Origin: Anadara kagoshimensis
Lineage: Eukaryota > Mollusca > Bivalvia > Arcoida > Arcidae
Direction: 5' to 3'
NCBI GenBank assembly: GCA_021292105.1
Contig: CM037871.1
Location: 21,076,057-21,140,056 of the forward strand
Length of the DNA: 64,000 nucleotides
In this document: in pieces, positions 41,652-46,532 of the stretch
Layout: every line of letters begins with the position of its first letter
How positions within the stretch are numbered: position 1 is the first letter of the stretch
Position numbers and translations under genes: made by a program
Notes under the pieces: model-generated
The model's input: the letters and a program-made list of their open reading frames with translations, nothing else
What the model was told of the DNA's origin: nothing
Database searches by the model: none

Positions 41652-44215
41652 ATCATTAACACCTATTTTTGACTTCTCTTCTGAAATTACATGACATATT
41701 TCAATGGAAATGGACGATTGGATAAAAAATCTGATGTGATATTTGGCTTTTCTAGGGTCTTAAGCCTATAGTTTGTTCATTTCATGAAATCAGTCGAAAA
41801 ATAGGTTACACATTTTTGGGTTATATTTTGAAAAATCATTAAAAAAGCTTCAAATTGTTATAGCTTGACTTTTTGATCAGATATTCTTGTAATTACCTTC
41901 AAAATAAGATCAAGGTCAATTTAAAAGAGGATCATGACCTAATTTTTAGCTCACCTGAGCACAAAGTGCTCAAGTGAGCTATGCTGACCAGTCTTTGTCC
42001 GTGGTGCGTCGTCCGTCGTCCAATGTGCGGCAACTCTAGCTTGTTGACACTCTAGAGGCCACAGTTTTTGTTATATCTTCATCAAACTTGTCCAGAATAT
42101 TGTTCAGGTCAAAAGCTTCGTATATGGGTAATGTTGGGTCAATAAGTAGGTCACTAGGTCAAATCTTAGAAAAACATTGTTAACACTCTAGAGTCCATAG
42201 TTTTTGTTCAATCTTCATATAATTTGTCCAGAGCAATGTTCATGACCAAAGCAAGGTCAAGTTCATATATGGGTCATGTTGGGTCAATAAGTAGGTCACT
42301 AGGTCAAATCTTAGAAAAACCTTGTTAACACTAGAGTTCATAGTTTTTGTCCAATCTTCATATAATTTGTCAAAAACAATGTTCAGGACAAAAGCTAGGT
42401 CAAGTTCATATGAACTAATAGTGAACACCGTTAACCCTCTATTAATGACATATTGGAAAATGTGTAGAATTCAATTTATTCTCAGGTGAGCGCCCAGGGC
42501 CTCATAGCCCTCTTGTTTACCTGTCTGATTTTATTTATTATATGGAAAACTATAAACTTTTTGTATAGGCATGTAGATTAGAATATTGTAGGTATTAGCA
42601 TAACGATCATTTAATATATGAGTGAAAGTCTTGAGTTCAAAGGTCAAGGTCACAGATGCAAACAAATACCAAGTTAATCTTTATCTCAAATAGTATCAAT
42701 TTATTGTAATTGCCTTTAGATTAGGATGTTGTAGGTATTGTTTAAATGGTCATTTTGATATATGAATGAAGGTCATGGGCTCAAAGGTCAAGGTCAGAAA
42801 AGCCATCAAATACTAAAATTATTATTTATTCTAAAAAATATCTTTTTGTATACACATGTATGTTAGAATATTGTAGGTATTATATTGGAATAACAGATCA
42901 AAATTGTTTGCCTGTATCAGCTAGCCATTATTTGTCAGGTGAGCGTATCGGGGCCCAATGGGTCTCATAGGCATGCATAATAGAATAGTGTAGGTATTGG
43001 AATAACAATCATTTTGATATATGAATTAAAGTGATGGGTTCAAAAGTCAAGGTCACAGATGCAGATTAAGGCTGAAATTATTTTTCATCTGGAAAAATAC
43101 CAATTTTTTGTTTACACATTTATGTAAGAATATTGTAGGTATTGATATGCCAATCAGTTTGATCTATTAATGAAGGTCATGGGTTCATTGGTCAAGGTCA
43201 CAGATATATTAAGAATACTGAAATGGCCTTGGGTTTTTTTTACCTTTGTCCTATTTCTTAATTTCTTATACTATTTTAGCTGTTTATAAATATACTGTAG
43301 CTAGACCATGTAGCATTCTTAGGACAAATTATAATTTTATTTGCAAATATCCATGCAGATTGGTCCTAACCGCTGAAAATTTTATGTTCTCTTTAATAAA
43401 TGTTATTGGCCGTTGCACCTCTGCGTGAGATATGAGACCTTTTTGGCCTTTAAAGGAATGATTGACATCTGTTACGTCACAAATGACCCAACCAAATTAT
43501 AATGATAAAAGAAAGTGGTATTGAACACCTGGTCACAGGGTCTCTAGGTTGACATGTGTTCAATACCATGTGTTCTCTATCTTTAAACCCCCCGCTTAAA
43601 AAGTGGGGGGTATATAGTGATAGGGTGTCCGTCCTTCCGTTACACCTTGGGGTACCTATCTCTTATCCCCACTCCTCCTAAACCCTTCAATGGATTTTCA
43701 TGAAACTTTCACACAATCTTTGTGATATAATGTAGTTGTGCACCTCCTATTTAAAAATTTGATCCGATGGATTTTTAGGAGCTGGGGTATTTTTTGTGAG
43801 CTTGTGGCTCACGGTTTTTCTAGTTTATCATTATATTGGGTCAGGTAATTTGTGATGTAGCTATTGATCATTCCTTTTAAAGATAAAATGTTGGGGTTGT
43901 TGGACATAAGAAATTTTTCGGTTTGAAATGAAATGGAAAATTCTACAGAGTGTGCAGACTTTTTGAAATAAGATTTTAAGCAGAAACTGACATTGAACAT
44001 TAGGTCACTTCCTAATAAAATGATACAACTATTTCATATTTAATATACTTAATACGGTATAACTTGAGATACATTTATTTTCTATTGCAGAACCATTTGA
44101 ATTGGGTAATGCTGCCAGGTCCTGTTATGACAAAGTTGTATTTAACCATGTTAAAGCTGTGTTTAAAACGAGTCACAGACAATTAGTTAAATTCCGTGAT
44201 ATTGCATATATATAA
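9164..44215 (+). CDS. TENT2: TENT2 / GLD-2 cytoplasmic poly(A) RNA polymerase, complete, 12 coding exons
   Basis: A non-canonical poly(A) polymerase that adds adenosines to selected mRNAs (and small RNAs in some animals) in the cytoplasm, usually recruited by RNA-binding partners. Exons are 9164-9615, 10427-10583, 17944-18058, 21785-21876, 24321-24381, 27436-27502, 30440-30516, 32707-32835, 34265-34308, 40134-40264, 41218-41324 and 44091-44215; they total 1557 nt including TAA, 518 residues. All introns are GT-AG and in phase. The nucleotidyltransferase core has GSSINGFGTKNSDMDLCL (GS 249-250, D261, D263) and ECDINVNN (D320). PAP-associated features follow: ISGYNLTLMLIHYLQ, GDLFFGFLEYYALYF and CVEEPFELGNAARS. 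Human GLD-2 is 484 residues; here the first 200 residues are poorly conserved, as is usual for the family. Identity is secure; the exact start is less so. Confidence 0.95.
9616..10265. other. TENT2 intron 1, mostly plain
   Basis: No recognised feature. The part around 10110-10200 (GGCGATTTTGGTGAGTGAG) resembles the subterminal style of the hAT-like family at 7891 but has no clear ends. Confidence 0.4.
10266..10310 (+). mobile_element. Solo 3' end of a Helentron-like element
   Basis: CCAGGTGAGCGATATAGGCC then CTATTTGGCCTCTTTT is the 3' signature of the family (inverted GCTCACC motif, GC hairpin, CTCTT). The body is unrecognisable. Confidence 0.6.
10427..10583 (+). CDS. TENT2: TENT2 coding exon 2
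   Basis: After TTTATAG it encodes RHYYDRENPESPKRLKKTHE, then SYKKYDGYNVPVVSKLRKLP and NLYRGENGPNSR. It is basic, with a possible nuclear-localisation-like KRLKK. The donor AGG|GTAAGT is phase 0. Confidence 0.9.
10584..11445. other. TENT2 intron 2, first part
   Basis: AT-rich, no recognised element. Around 10918-11235 there are several CGATATCG/GCGATATT-like words that may be a decayed MITE, but no ends could be set. Confidence 0.35.
11446..11705 (+). mobile_element. tRNA-headed SINE S1, diverged
   Basis: Contains A box CACTCAGTTGGTAGAG and B box GGTTTGAACCC, then the family body (ATGACTTGAAAA, CCAAGCAC, ACCTATAGCTGGTGACATC, TATTCTTGACT). It is strongly diverged. Confidence 0.8.
11862..12855. 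mobile_element. pogo/Tigger-like transposon, non-autonomous
   Basis: The ends CAGTCGACTCTCGTTA form an inverted repeat, flanked by TA on both sides (11860-11861 and 12856-12857), as in Tc1/mariner-pogo elements. The subterminal AAGTCGAA and ATATGTCGAA words recur in both halves. There is no transposase frame. It sits inside the first units of a 32-bp minisatellite. Confidence 0.88.
12856..13636 (+). repeat. Minisatellite, 32-bp unit, about 24 copies
   Basis: The unit is CTATATGTTATCTCATGACT AGTTCCATCCAT with a C/A variant (CCATCC or CCCTCC). One partial unit lies left of the transposon at 11838-11860, so the array predates that insertion. Two units have short deletions. Confidence 0.97.
13745..13917 (-). 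mobile_element. SINE S1, 5'-truncated 3' body
   Basis: Reverse complement of the family body: TGTTTAACAGCCCAGTCAAG, GCTATAGGCAAAGGTGCAGA and CCTGTGCATTGGGCTGATGG. The tRNA head is missing. Confidence 0.9.
13925..15117 (+). repeat. Minisatellite, 66-bp unit, about 18 copies
   Basis: The unit contains GACTGCAGACTTGATAAACT, then TAAACATGACCGGCATATCA and CTACTATGTGTGACTAATGC. Each unit has a PstI-type CTGCAG. Since 66 is a multiple of three, stop-free frames of up to 181 codons appear on both strands; these are repeat artefacts. Confidence 0.97.
15118..16018 (+). repeat. Minisatellite, 26-bp unit, about 34 copies
   Basis: The unit is TATATTGAGGGGTTAGGGTG ACAGAG with frequent variants (TCAGGG, TTAATT, TTTTGGG). 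A longer block is repeated: the stretch near 15300-15450 recurs near 15830-15960, so segmental duplication occurred within the array. Confidence 0.96.
16357..17670 (+). mobile_element. Helentron-like HINE, copy A
   Basis: The 5' end AGCTCACCTGAGCCAAAGGC forms a hairpin with TCAAGTGAGCT. The 3' end has CAGGTGAGCG, a GGCCCCTGGGCC hairpin and CTCTTG. Flanking bases are T on both sides and there is no target duplication. Inside are about 3.5 tandem units of about 166 bp (from TCAAATCATGGTCCCCGGGG). No coding capacity. Confidence 0.85.
17671..17943. other. TENT2 intron 2, 3' end
   Basis: Holds a (GA)n microsatellite at 17818-17840 and the pyrimidine-rich acceptor of exon 3. Nothing else is seen. 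Confidence 0.5.
17944..18058 (+). CDS. TENT2: TENT2 coding exon 3 (helix before the catalytic domain)
   Basis: Encodes ITQQIIELFIANHQTEEIYR and KKVMLRDVLYSIIQGTFP, aligned with human LSQQILELFETCQQQ. The donor A|GTAAGT is phase 1. A hAT-like element begins only 11 nt after the exon. Confidence 0.93.
18070..18774. mobile_element. hAT-like element with CAGGG ends and 6-bp target duplication
   Basis: The ends CAGGGGTCCTA and TAGGAACCCTG are inverted. The direct repeat TCCATA occurs at 18064-18069 and 18775-18780. The interior has a 70-bp hairpin (18349-18419) but no transposase. It begins 11 nt after TENT2 exon 3, leaving the donor GTAAGTCCATA intact. Confidence 0.82.
18349..18419. repeat. Perfect-stem palindrome inside the hAT-like element
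   Basis: GTTATACGGGGCTTTGGCAG then GTTACATGG pairs with the right arm AACCTGCCAAAGCCCCATAT, giving arms of about 28 bp with a short loop. Confidence 0.85.
18972..20608 (+). mobile_element. Helentron-like HINE, copy B
   Basis: 5' AGCTCACCTGAGCCAAAAGG hairpin; 3' CAGGTGAGCGTTAAGGCCCA then TGGGCCTCTTG; T on both flanks. The core has about nine tandem units of about 145 bp, each with TTTTTGTATAGGCATGTATA and AAAGGTCAAGGTCACAGATG. Several units are degenerate. Confidence 0.9.
20656..21602 (+). mobile_element. Helentron-like HINE, copy C (diverged)
   Basis: 5' CTCACCTGAGCTAGAAGCTC; 3' CAGGTGAGCGTTAAGACCCA then TGGGTTTATTG, with hairpin GACCCATGGGTT kept by compensating change. It has one or two 145-bp units. 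It lies directly after copy B. Confidence 0.82.
21785..21876 (+). CDS. TENT2: TENT2 coding exon 4 (catalytic G-S and D-x-D)
   Basis: Encodes NSGLYITGSSINGFGTKNSD then MDLCLMIYRAQ, the nucleotidyltransferase signature with both metal-binding aspartates (residues 261 and 263). Human has GSSLNGFGTRSSDGDLCL; here Met replaces Gly between the aspartates. Confidence 0.97.
22161..22622. mobile_element. Foldback element with 130-bp inverted ends
   Basis: Starts TGTAGGAACCACTCTGTTTG and ends with its inverse CAAACAGAGTGGTTCCTACA. Arms stay similar for about 130 bp. A second, inner inverted pair (GCTATGGGGATTTAACATG and CATGTAAAATCCCCATAACG) surrounds the centre. There are no protein-coding features. 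In TENT2 intron 4. Confidence 0.9.
22963..23180 (+). mobile_element. SINE S1
   Basis: A box GTAGCTCAGTTGGTGC, B box GGTTTGATCTCC, then GACCCAAGACTTGAAAGTGG and CAAGCACTTGGCATTACG. Internally shortened. Confidence 0.9.
23181..23973. other. TENT2 intron 4, unannotated part
   Basis: AT-rich sequence, no recognised feature. Confidence 0.4.
23974..24273 (-). mobile_element. SINE S1, near full length
   Basis: On the minus strand: ACCACTGCGGTAGCTCAGTT, then the B-box region, GACCCAAGCCTTGAAAGTGG and a 3' part ending GTTAAACAACATTACTC. It lies 48 nt upstream of TENT2 exon 5. Confidence 0.93.
24321..24381 (+). CDS. TENT2: TENT2 coding exon 5
   Basis: After TTGTTTCAG it encodes VDKSFSRSALSLILKALRKC; the donor G|GTGAGT is phase 1. 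It corresponds to the helix after the active-site strand. Confidence 0.92.
24656..24729. mobile_element. 74-bp hAT-like MITE with 6-bp target duplication
   Basis: Inverted ends CAGGGTTCCCACT and AGTGGGAACCCTG, flanked by TAGGAA on both sides (24650-24655 and 24730-24735). It is very small for a hAT derivative. Confidence 0.88.
25107..25727. mobile_element. MITE-like element with AGGCCATAATAAATT ends
   Basis: Left GGCCATAATAAATTACATGT and, further in, ACCTAGATTTTCATCC match the inverse of the right end GGATGAAAATCTAGGTACGA then ATTTATTATGGCC. The interior has two related 120-bp stretches around CCATGAGCCATA and a poly-C tract at 25653-25667. Confidence 0.8.
25862..26068 (+). mobile_element. 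SINE S1, 5'-truncated
   Basis: Starts inside the body at TTCTTTCGCCAAGCACTCGG and ends GACTGGGACGTTAAACACCA. The tRNA head is absent. Confidence 0.92.
26364..26497 (+). mobile_element. Left end of a pogo-like element
   Basis: TACAGTCGAAACTTTTTATC followed by repeated TTAGATATCTCAAAACTCTT words is the style of pogo/Tigger ends. The matching right end was not found; a hAT-like element interrupts the sequence at 26498. Confidence 0.5.
26498..26759. mobile_element. hAT-like element, CAGGG ends, 6-bp target duplication
   Basis: Ends CAGGGGTTCAAAATT and AATTTTGAATCCCTG. The direct repeat GTTTAA occurs at 26492-26497 and 26760-26765. 262 bp, no coding capacity. Confidence 0.88.
26854..27320. mobile_element. 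hAT-like MITE with AGAGCTGCAACAATA ends
   Basis: Left TAGAGCTGCAACAATAC and right ATATTGTTGCAGCTCTGTA are inverted repeats. The interior is rich in TATTGCAATACA. The exact terminus and target duplication could not be fixed. Confidence 0.75.
27436..27502 (+). CDS. TENT2: TENT2 coding exon 6
   Basis: Encodes VFVRDPVLINAKVPILRFKD then SV, aligned with human IERPQLIRAKVPIVKFRDKV. The donor AG|GTAAGA is phase 2. Confidence 0.95.
27541..27815 (+). mobile_element. Dispersed repeat R3, copy 1
   Basis: Shares CTGAAATTCTTGTCTGTGCA, AAGCACTATTTCACGAAACT and ATAAGTGCAAATCAC with 33930-34205, and the 3' end GGGGATTNTAATTCATTGAA with 27380-27415. No coding frame; class unknown. Confidence 0.7.
28265..28512. 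mobile_element. MITE family M2, copy 1, long inverted ends
   Basis: Starts TGGCCCCGGTTTCACAATCA then TTCCTTAGCTAAGATTTTCC; the right end is its inverse, ending GATTGTGCAACCAGGGCC. Arms are almost identical for about 50 bp. Three more copies lie at 58941-59640. Confidence 0.9.
28770..30005 (+). mobile_element. Helentron-like HINE, copy D (ends decayed)
   Basis: The body aligns with copies B and C (GATTTGATGATATTTGGCAG; then units with CTTTTTGTATAGGCATTGTA and TTCAAAATTCAAGGTCACAG). Neither terminal hairpin is intact. A hAT element is nested at 29039-29564. Confidence 0.75.
29039..29564. mobile_element. hAT element remnant nested in HINE copy D
   Basis: Starts TAGGGCTGGC and ends GTGTCATCCCTA, the classic hAT terminus. 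The 8-bp flanks ACTTTTAC (29031-29038) and ACTTATAC (29565-29572) differ at one base. The interior keeps ATCGATTATCG-like words but no transposase. Confidence 0.82.
30290..30360 (+). mobile_element. SINE 3' tail fragment
   Basis: CAGGTGACGCCTTGATATTA and GAGTAAACCCCATTCAACCA resemble the 3' tail at 58375-58440. No head. Confidence 0.6.
30440..30516 (+). CDS. TENT2: TENT2 coding exon 7 (third catalytic aspartate)
   Basis: Encodes NIECDINVNNPIGIRNTHLL then KYYC; human has VEFDLNVNNIVGIRNTFLLR. D320 is the third metal ligand. The donor C|GTGAGT is phase 1, and a MITE M1 copy starts 15 nt after it. Confidence 0.97.
30531..30732 (+). mobile_element. MITE family M1, copy 2
   Basis: Inverted ends AATGGGGTTTCGCCGC and GGCGGCGAACCCCATT; 202 bp. 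It is highly similar, in reverse, to 4888-5086. It starts 15 nt past TENT2 exon 7. Confidence 0.9.
31050..31555. mobile_element. hAT-like element with CAGGGATTTATCA ends
   Basis: Left CAGGGATTTATCAGGGTCC, right GGCCCTTGATAAATCCCTG. The interior near each end shares CCCTAAA and CATTTTGGGAAAA. No target duplication was visible. About 506 bp, no transposase. Confidence 0.82.
31930..32290 (+). mobile_element. SINE S1, full length, (ACTCG)n tail
   Basis: ACCACTGCAGTAGCTGAGTT, B box GGGTTCGATCCCC, full body, then a tail of repeated ACTCGACTCA. The tail differs from that of the copy at 33433. Confidence 0.93.
32300..32340 (+). mobile_element. Solo end of a TIR tandem-repeat element
   Basis: TCTTAAACTTTTGACAGGGA then CAAGTCTG resembles the right end of the elements at 34340-35738 and 61062-63622. 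Confidence 0.45.
32707..32835 (+). CDS. TENT2: TENT2 coding exon 8 (central domain)
   Basis: Encodes DWRVRIVMLMVKEWAKFHRI then NNAQYHTISGYNLTLMLIHY and LQ. It matches human NRVRPLVLVIKKWASHHQIN and LSSYSLVLMVLHYLQ. The donor A|GTAAGT is phase 1. Confidence 0.97.
32836..33432. other. TENT2 intron 8, first part
   Basis: No recognised feature. The downstream remainder holds a SINE and repeat R3. Confidence 0.4.
33433..33778 (+). mobile_element. SINE S1, full length reference copy, (ACTC)n tail
   Basis: Head ACCACTGCGGTAGCTCAGTT with GGTAGAGTGC and B box GGGTTCGAACCCC. The body includes CAAGACTTGAAAGTGGGTAG and CACTCGGCATTACTAAATG; the 3' end GTTAAACACCATTACT is followed by ACTC repeats. It is the best preserved copy and probably the youngest. 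A Pol III SINE with a tRNA-like head. Confidence 0.95.
33930..34205 (+). mobile_element. Dispersed repeat R3, copy 2
   Basis: See 27541-27815. Ends GGGGGATCCTAATTCACTGA then ATTTGCTTGT. Confidence 0.7.
34265..34308 (+). CDS. TENT2: TENT2 coding exon 9 (44 nt micro-exon)
   Basis: Encodes ICNPPVLPSLQVLYP; human has LPEPILPSLQKIYP. The donor CCA|GTAAGT is phase 0. A tandem-repeat TIR element begins about 35 nt downstream. Confidence 0.95.
34340..35738 (+). mobile_element. TIR element with tandem-repeat core (family T), copy 1
   Basis: Left end AGACCTGTCAAAA...TAGCACTGAGCTAA; right end CTAGTGTTAAACTTTTGACA then GGACAGTACTGT, which is the inverse. The core is 34346-35250 with about eight units of 96-106 bp (CTTGCCTGGCGAGTGGCTAA), then five 53-bp units (35250-35470), then four 46-bp units (AAGCTACCTGGATATAGCTA). 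Each unit of the first class repeats the left end itself. There is no coding capacity. Confidence 0.8.
35795..37668 (+). mobile_element. Helentron-like HINE, copy E, interrupted by a hAT-like insertion
   Basis: 5' AGCTCACCTGACCGAAAGGT then CATGTGAGCG hairpin, followed by a (GT/GC)n stretch. The body has GTGACCTAATTTTTTTCACC and several 145-bp units. The 3' hairpin is absent. Interrupted at 36400-37279. Confidence 0.85.
36400..37279 (+). mobile_element. hAT-like element, CAGNGCTCCAAGTAG family, copy 2
   Basis: Ends CAGGGCTCCAAGTAG and CTACTTGGAGCCCTG. CAACG is duplicated at 36395-36399 and 37280-37284, and the uninterrupted repeat unit elsewhere reads GATACAACGATCAT, so the 5-bp duplication is certain. 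The plus strand near 36780-36960 keeps a transposase N-terminal-like stretch (FLAKWCNEFSRL), typical of hAT-type proteins with TTF zinc fingers. Confidence 0.9.
38196..39161 (+). mobile_element. hAT transposon remnant with BED-type zinc finger ORF
   Basis: Ends CATACCTGCCAAC and GTTGGCAGGTATG are inverted. Possible 8-bp flanks TACATAAC/GATGTAAC agree at five positions. It contains an intact 107-codon frame (38492-38815). The catalytic RNase H-like part is missing. Confidence 0.75.
38492..38815 (+). CDS. hAT transposase N-terminal zinc-finger ORF, 107 aa
   Basis: The product has KLNRKFFESYSAKYPVMKSM, then VFCQICRSDIAICHGGLNDI and VKHVRTKKHLSNL: a C-x2-C...H-x4-H BED-like finger typical of the DNA-binding end of hAT transposases of the SCAN/ZMYM type. 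It stops soon after the finger, so it could be only a DNA-binding fragment. There is no Kozak or promoter evidence, and whether it is expressed is unknown. Confidence 0.6.
   Translation: MDTICKQTIEHVGSKYNEKKPKLNRKFFESYSAKYPVMKSMLGEHHVFCQICRSDIAICHGGLNDIVKHVRTKKHLSNLSEDSKKVTAYHITDVILGRLSSMAEELL
39481..40133. other. TENT2 intron 9, 3' part
   Basis: No recognised gene. The sequence near 40025-40120 (TGTCAGTTCCAAAGTTTTTA, GGATGGTGATTTGGACATGG) repeats 38918-38975, showing duplicated intron pieces. Confidence 0.5.
40134..40264 (+). CDS. TENT2: TENT2 coding exon 10 (PAP-associated domain)
   Basis: Encodes DMFSMATDISKLRLDHKLTY then DSTNTDSVGDLFFGFLEYYA and LYF. The VGDLFFGFLEYYA stretch aligns to human LGDLLLGFLKYYA. 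The donor AA|GTAAGT is phase 2. Confidence 0.96.
40370..41025 (+). mobile_element. Decayed Helentron-like fragment
   Basis: CAGGTGAGCTTATTGCACGG, then CACCACTGGGTGAATTGAAA and CCAAATTTGGAGTGGAAG align with copy A and with 37930-39480. No ends. Confidence 0.55.
41218..41324 (+). CDS. TENT2: TENT2 coding exon 11
   Basis: Encodes NFQENAISVRLGHSVPKKQF then QTNDNNQNWKNPLCVE, aligned with human WNSQMISVREAKAIPR and YICVEEPF. The donor G|GTTTGT is phase 1. Confidence 0.93.
41341..41400 (+). mobile_element. Short 5' fragment of a Helentron-like element
   Basis: AGCTCACCTGGACAGAGGCC only; the body is lost. It lies just after the exon 11 donor. Confidence 0.5.
41559..42970 (+). mobile_element. Helentron-like HINE, copy G (host of a nested copy)
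   Basis: 5' AGCTCACCTTACCCAAAGTC, a (TG)n run at 41617-41650, a body like copy E, 145-bp units, and 3' CAGGTGAGCGTATCGGGGCC then CAATGGGTCTCAT. Interrupted by copy G2 at 41948-42515. Further unit-like sequence continues to about 43220. Confidence 0.85.
41948..42515 (+). mobile_element. Helentron-like HINE, copy G2, nested
   Basis: 5' AGCTCACCTGAGCACAAAGT then GCTCAAGTGAGCT; 3' CAGGTGAGCGCCCAGGGCCT then CATAGCCCTCTTG. It has a different core (units with ACACTCTAGAGTCCATAGTT and GTAGGTCACTAGGTCAAATC). It is inserted within a run of Ts: 5 T left, 3 T right; the uninterrupted copy at 50311-50318 has 8 T. Confidence 0.92.
43450..43882. mobile_element. Foldback element with 60-bp inverted ends and nested repeat
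   Basis: Left TTTAAAGGAATGATTGACAT to ATTATAATGATAAA is inverse to right TTTATCATTATATTGGGTCA to ATCATTCCTTTTAAAG. Inside are a hairpin (GGTATTGAACAC/GTGTTCAATACC, 43519-43568) and repeat K (43586-43825). Confidence 0.82.
43586..43825 (+). mobile_element. Dispersed repeat K (CCCCCC/GGGGGG hairpin head)
   Basis: Starts with the hairpin CCCCCCGCTTAAAAAGTGGGGGG, then TATATAGTGATAG and GTCCGTCCTTCCG, and ends GAGCTTGTGGCTCACGG. Similar heads with GTCTGTCCGTC runs occur at 59683 and 60398. Confidence 0.6.
44091..44215 (+). CDS. TENT2: TENT2 coding exon 12 and stop
   Basis: Encodes EPFELGNAARSCYDKVVFNH then VKAVFKTSHRQLVKFRDIAY and I, then TAA. EPFELGNAARS matches human EPFDGTNTARA. The last 25 residues are divergent and shorter than in human. 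I found no clear AATAAA in the first few hundred bases downstream. Confidence 0.93.
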
Positions 44216-45311
44216 TTCAAAGGATTATTTGAGAGACATCAAATAATGCTCTGTTGTGTTACTGTCCCTGGTTGTATTAAGCACCTTTGGCTTAACAAGA
44301 TGGTTAGATAGCATTAAACATGGAACTGTTACTGAATCTTGTGGGGAAAACAACACTTCCATCATCGCTTCCATGAAAGTGCAGAGGGCTAAAGTCATAT
44401 CCTTTGAGCAAGTGTCAGCATCCATTGTTAAGTTTCGTGTGAAAATTTGAAGCTCATTTGACCAAAAGTATGTGCAACCCCCATTTTAAACTCCTTCTTT
44501 TAAAATACTAGACAAATTTGAATGAAACTTGGTCAGGAGAATCCAGATTTCTGCAATGGCAACTGCATATCAAATAGCACCCACCCAAGGATTCTCCTGA
44601 CCAAGTTTCGGTCAAGTGAGCTTAAAATTTTCACATGAACTTAACCTGAATCATGCCATTGCAGAAGTCTTAAAAAAGCTTCTTGGAAAATGATGATTGG
44701 AGAAAAAATCTAATTTGGCATTTAATTTTAATAATACCCATTTGCAAACGGATTAGTTTCCAGACAATAACTTAAGAAATATCTGACCAATTTTAATTAT
44801 ATTTGATATGTAGCTTTTTTGGGTGAAGATGAACATTGGGTTCGAATTCCATGTTATTCTTTGGATTTTTACAGGAGTTATTGCCCTTTGATCATAACAT
44901 TTGAAAAACTCTATTTCTTAAAAAGCAAAGCTAGTAGGGAAAAACTGACTTGATATATGGCATCTGTAGTGTCTTAAGTATGCAGTTTATCAATTACACA
45001 AATTTTCCTTCAAAATTTTTACATGCTTTTTGCGTTTAGTTTCTATAAAGCATAACATTGACAAATATTTTTACTGAAATAGTTAAATATCTGGAAAACT
45101 ATTAAAGTTTTTGAATAGGCATGTATATTAAAATACTGTTGGTTTTGATACAGCAATCAGTTTGATGAAGTTCATGGGTTTAGAGGTCAAGGGGTCAGAT
45201 GAGAAAAAAATACTGAAATGGTGAAATATCTATTAAAAAACTTTAAATCTGAACTATATGTAAAGATTTTGAAATTGGGAGTTCTTAAAACATTTTAGCT
45301 AGCCATTATTT

Positions 45312-46532
45312 AGTTACCTGAGACAAAGGCTCAAGATGACCTAGTGATCGTTGTTTGTCTGTTGTGCGTAAACAATTAAGCATTTTTAACAGAACCAATA
45401 AGCCAGTGATGGTAAAATTTGGTATGGGTGTTCCTTGAGCAAAGTCCTTTTAAGTTTGCAAAATTGGTTGATCTCAACCTACATTCATTGTCACTATGAC
45501 CTAAAATAGTAAAAGCATTAAACATCTTGCCATAAACTGAGAGGCCTATGATCTTGAAAGTTCATATATAGCATCAAGACATGAAGTTTTTCTTAGATGG
45601 CGAAGCTGGTTGACCTTGATCCTATATTCAAGGTCACAGTGACCTAAAGCTGTAAAACCTCAAAACATCTTCTTGTCATGAACCTAAAGCCCTATGGGCT
45701 TGAAACTTCAAATACAGCAGCATCAGGACAAAAAGTCCAACCAAGCTTGCGAAGCTAGTTGACTGTGACCATCATTCATGGTCACAGTGACAAGTAGTTA
45801 AACCTTAAAAAATCTTTTTGTCATGAACTGAAAGGCCCATAAGCTTGAAACCTCATATATGGCATCAAGACAAAAAGCTTTATTAAGTTTGCAAAGCTGG
45901 TTGACTGTGACCTACATTCAAGGTCACAGTAATTTAATGTAGTAAAACCTTAAAACATCTTTTTTGTCATGAACCAAGAGGCATAGGAGACTTTGACCTA
46001 CATTCAAGGTCACAGTGCCCTAAAGCTGTAAAACCTAAAACATCTTGTCAAGAACCAAAAGGCCTAGGAGCTTGAAACTTCATATATGGCATAAGGACAA
46101 AAATGTCTTCCAAGGCAACAACTATATTCAAGGTCACAGTGATCTAAAACTTTAAAACGCCTTTTTGTCATGAACGAAAACGCTTAGGAGCTTGAAACAT
46201 CATATATGGCATCTGAACAAAAATGTCTACCAAGTTTGAAAGCTTGTAGACTGATCTAAAGTATTAAATCCTTTAAATGTCTTTTTCTCATGATCCTTAA
46301 GACTTAGGAGTTTGAAACTTCATATACAGCATCAAGACATGGAGGTCTATCCAATTTGCAAAGCTGGTTTATCTTGACCTGCATCCCAGGTCACGGTGAC
46401 CTGGTGTAATTAAGCCTAGAGGCCTACAAACTTGAAACTTCAAATATAGCATCAGGACATGTAGTTCGATCAAGTTTGCGAAGCCTACTGACATTGACCT
46501 CAGGTGACTGTTAAGGCCCATAGTGCCTCTTG
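45312..46532 (+). mobile_element. Helentron-like HINE, copy H, nested, ERE-bearing core
   Basis: 5' AGTTACCTGAGACAAAGGCT then CAAGATGACCT; 3' CAGGTGACTGTTAAGGCCCA then TAGTGCCTCTTG. The core has about seven units of about 110-165 bp with CATGAACC, GCTTGAAACTTCATATATGG and AAGGTCACAGTGACCTAAAG. Units differ by many substitutions, so the copy is fairly old. Confidence 0.85.
45631..45645. promoter_or_regulatory. Perfect estrogen-response-element palindrome
   Basis: AGGTCACAGTGACCT, identical to the vertebrate vitellogenin-type ERE core. A second perfect half-site pair is AGGTCACGGTGACCT at 46388-46402; AGGTCACAGTGATCT at 46131-46145 has one change. Function is unknown; it is part of the repeat unit of a mobile element. 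Confidence 0.6.
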
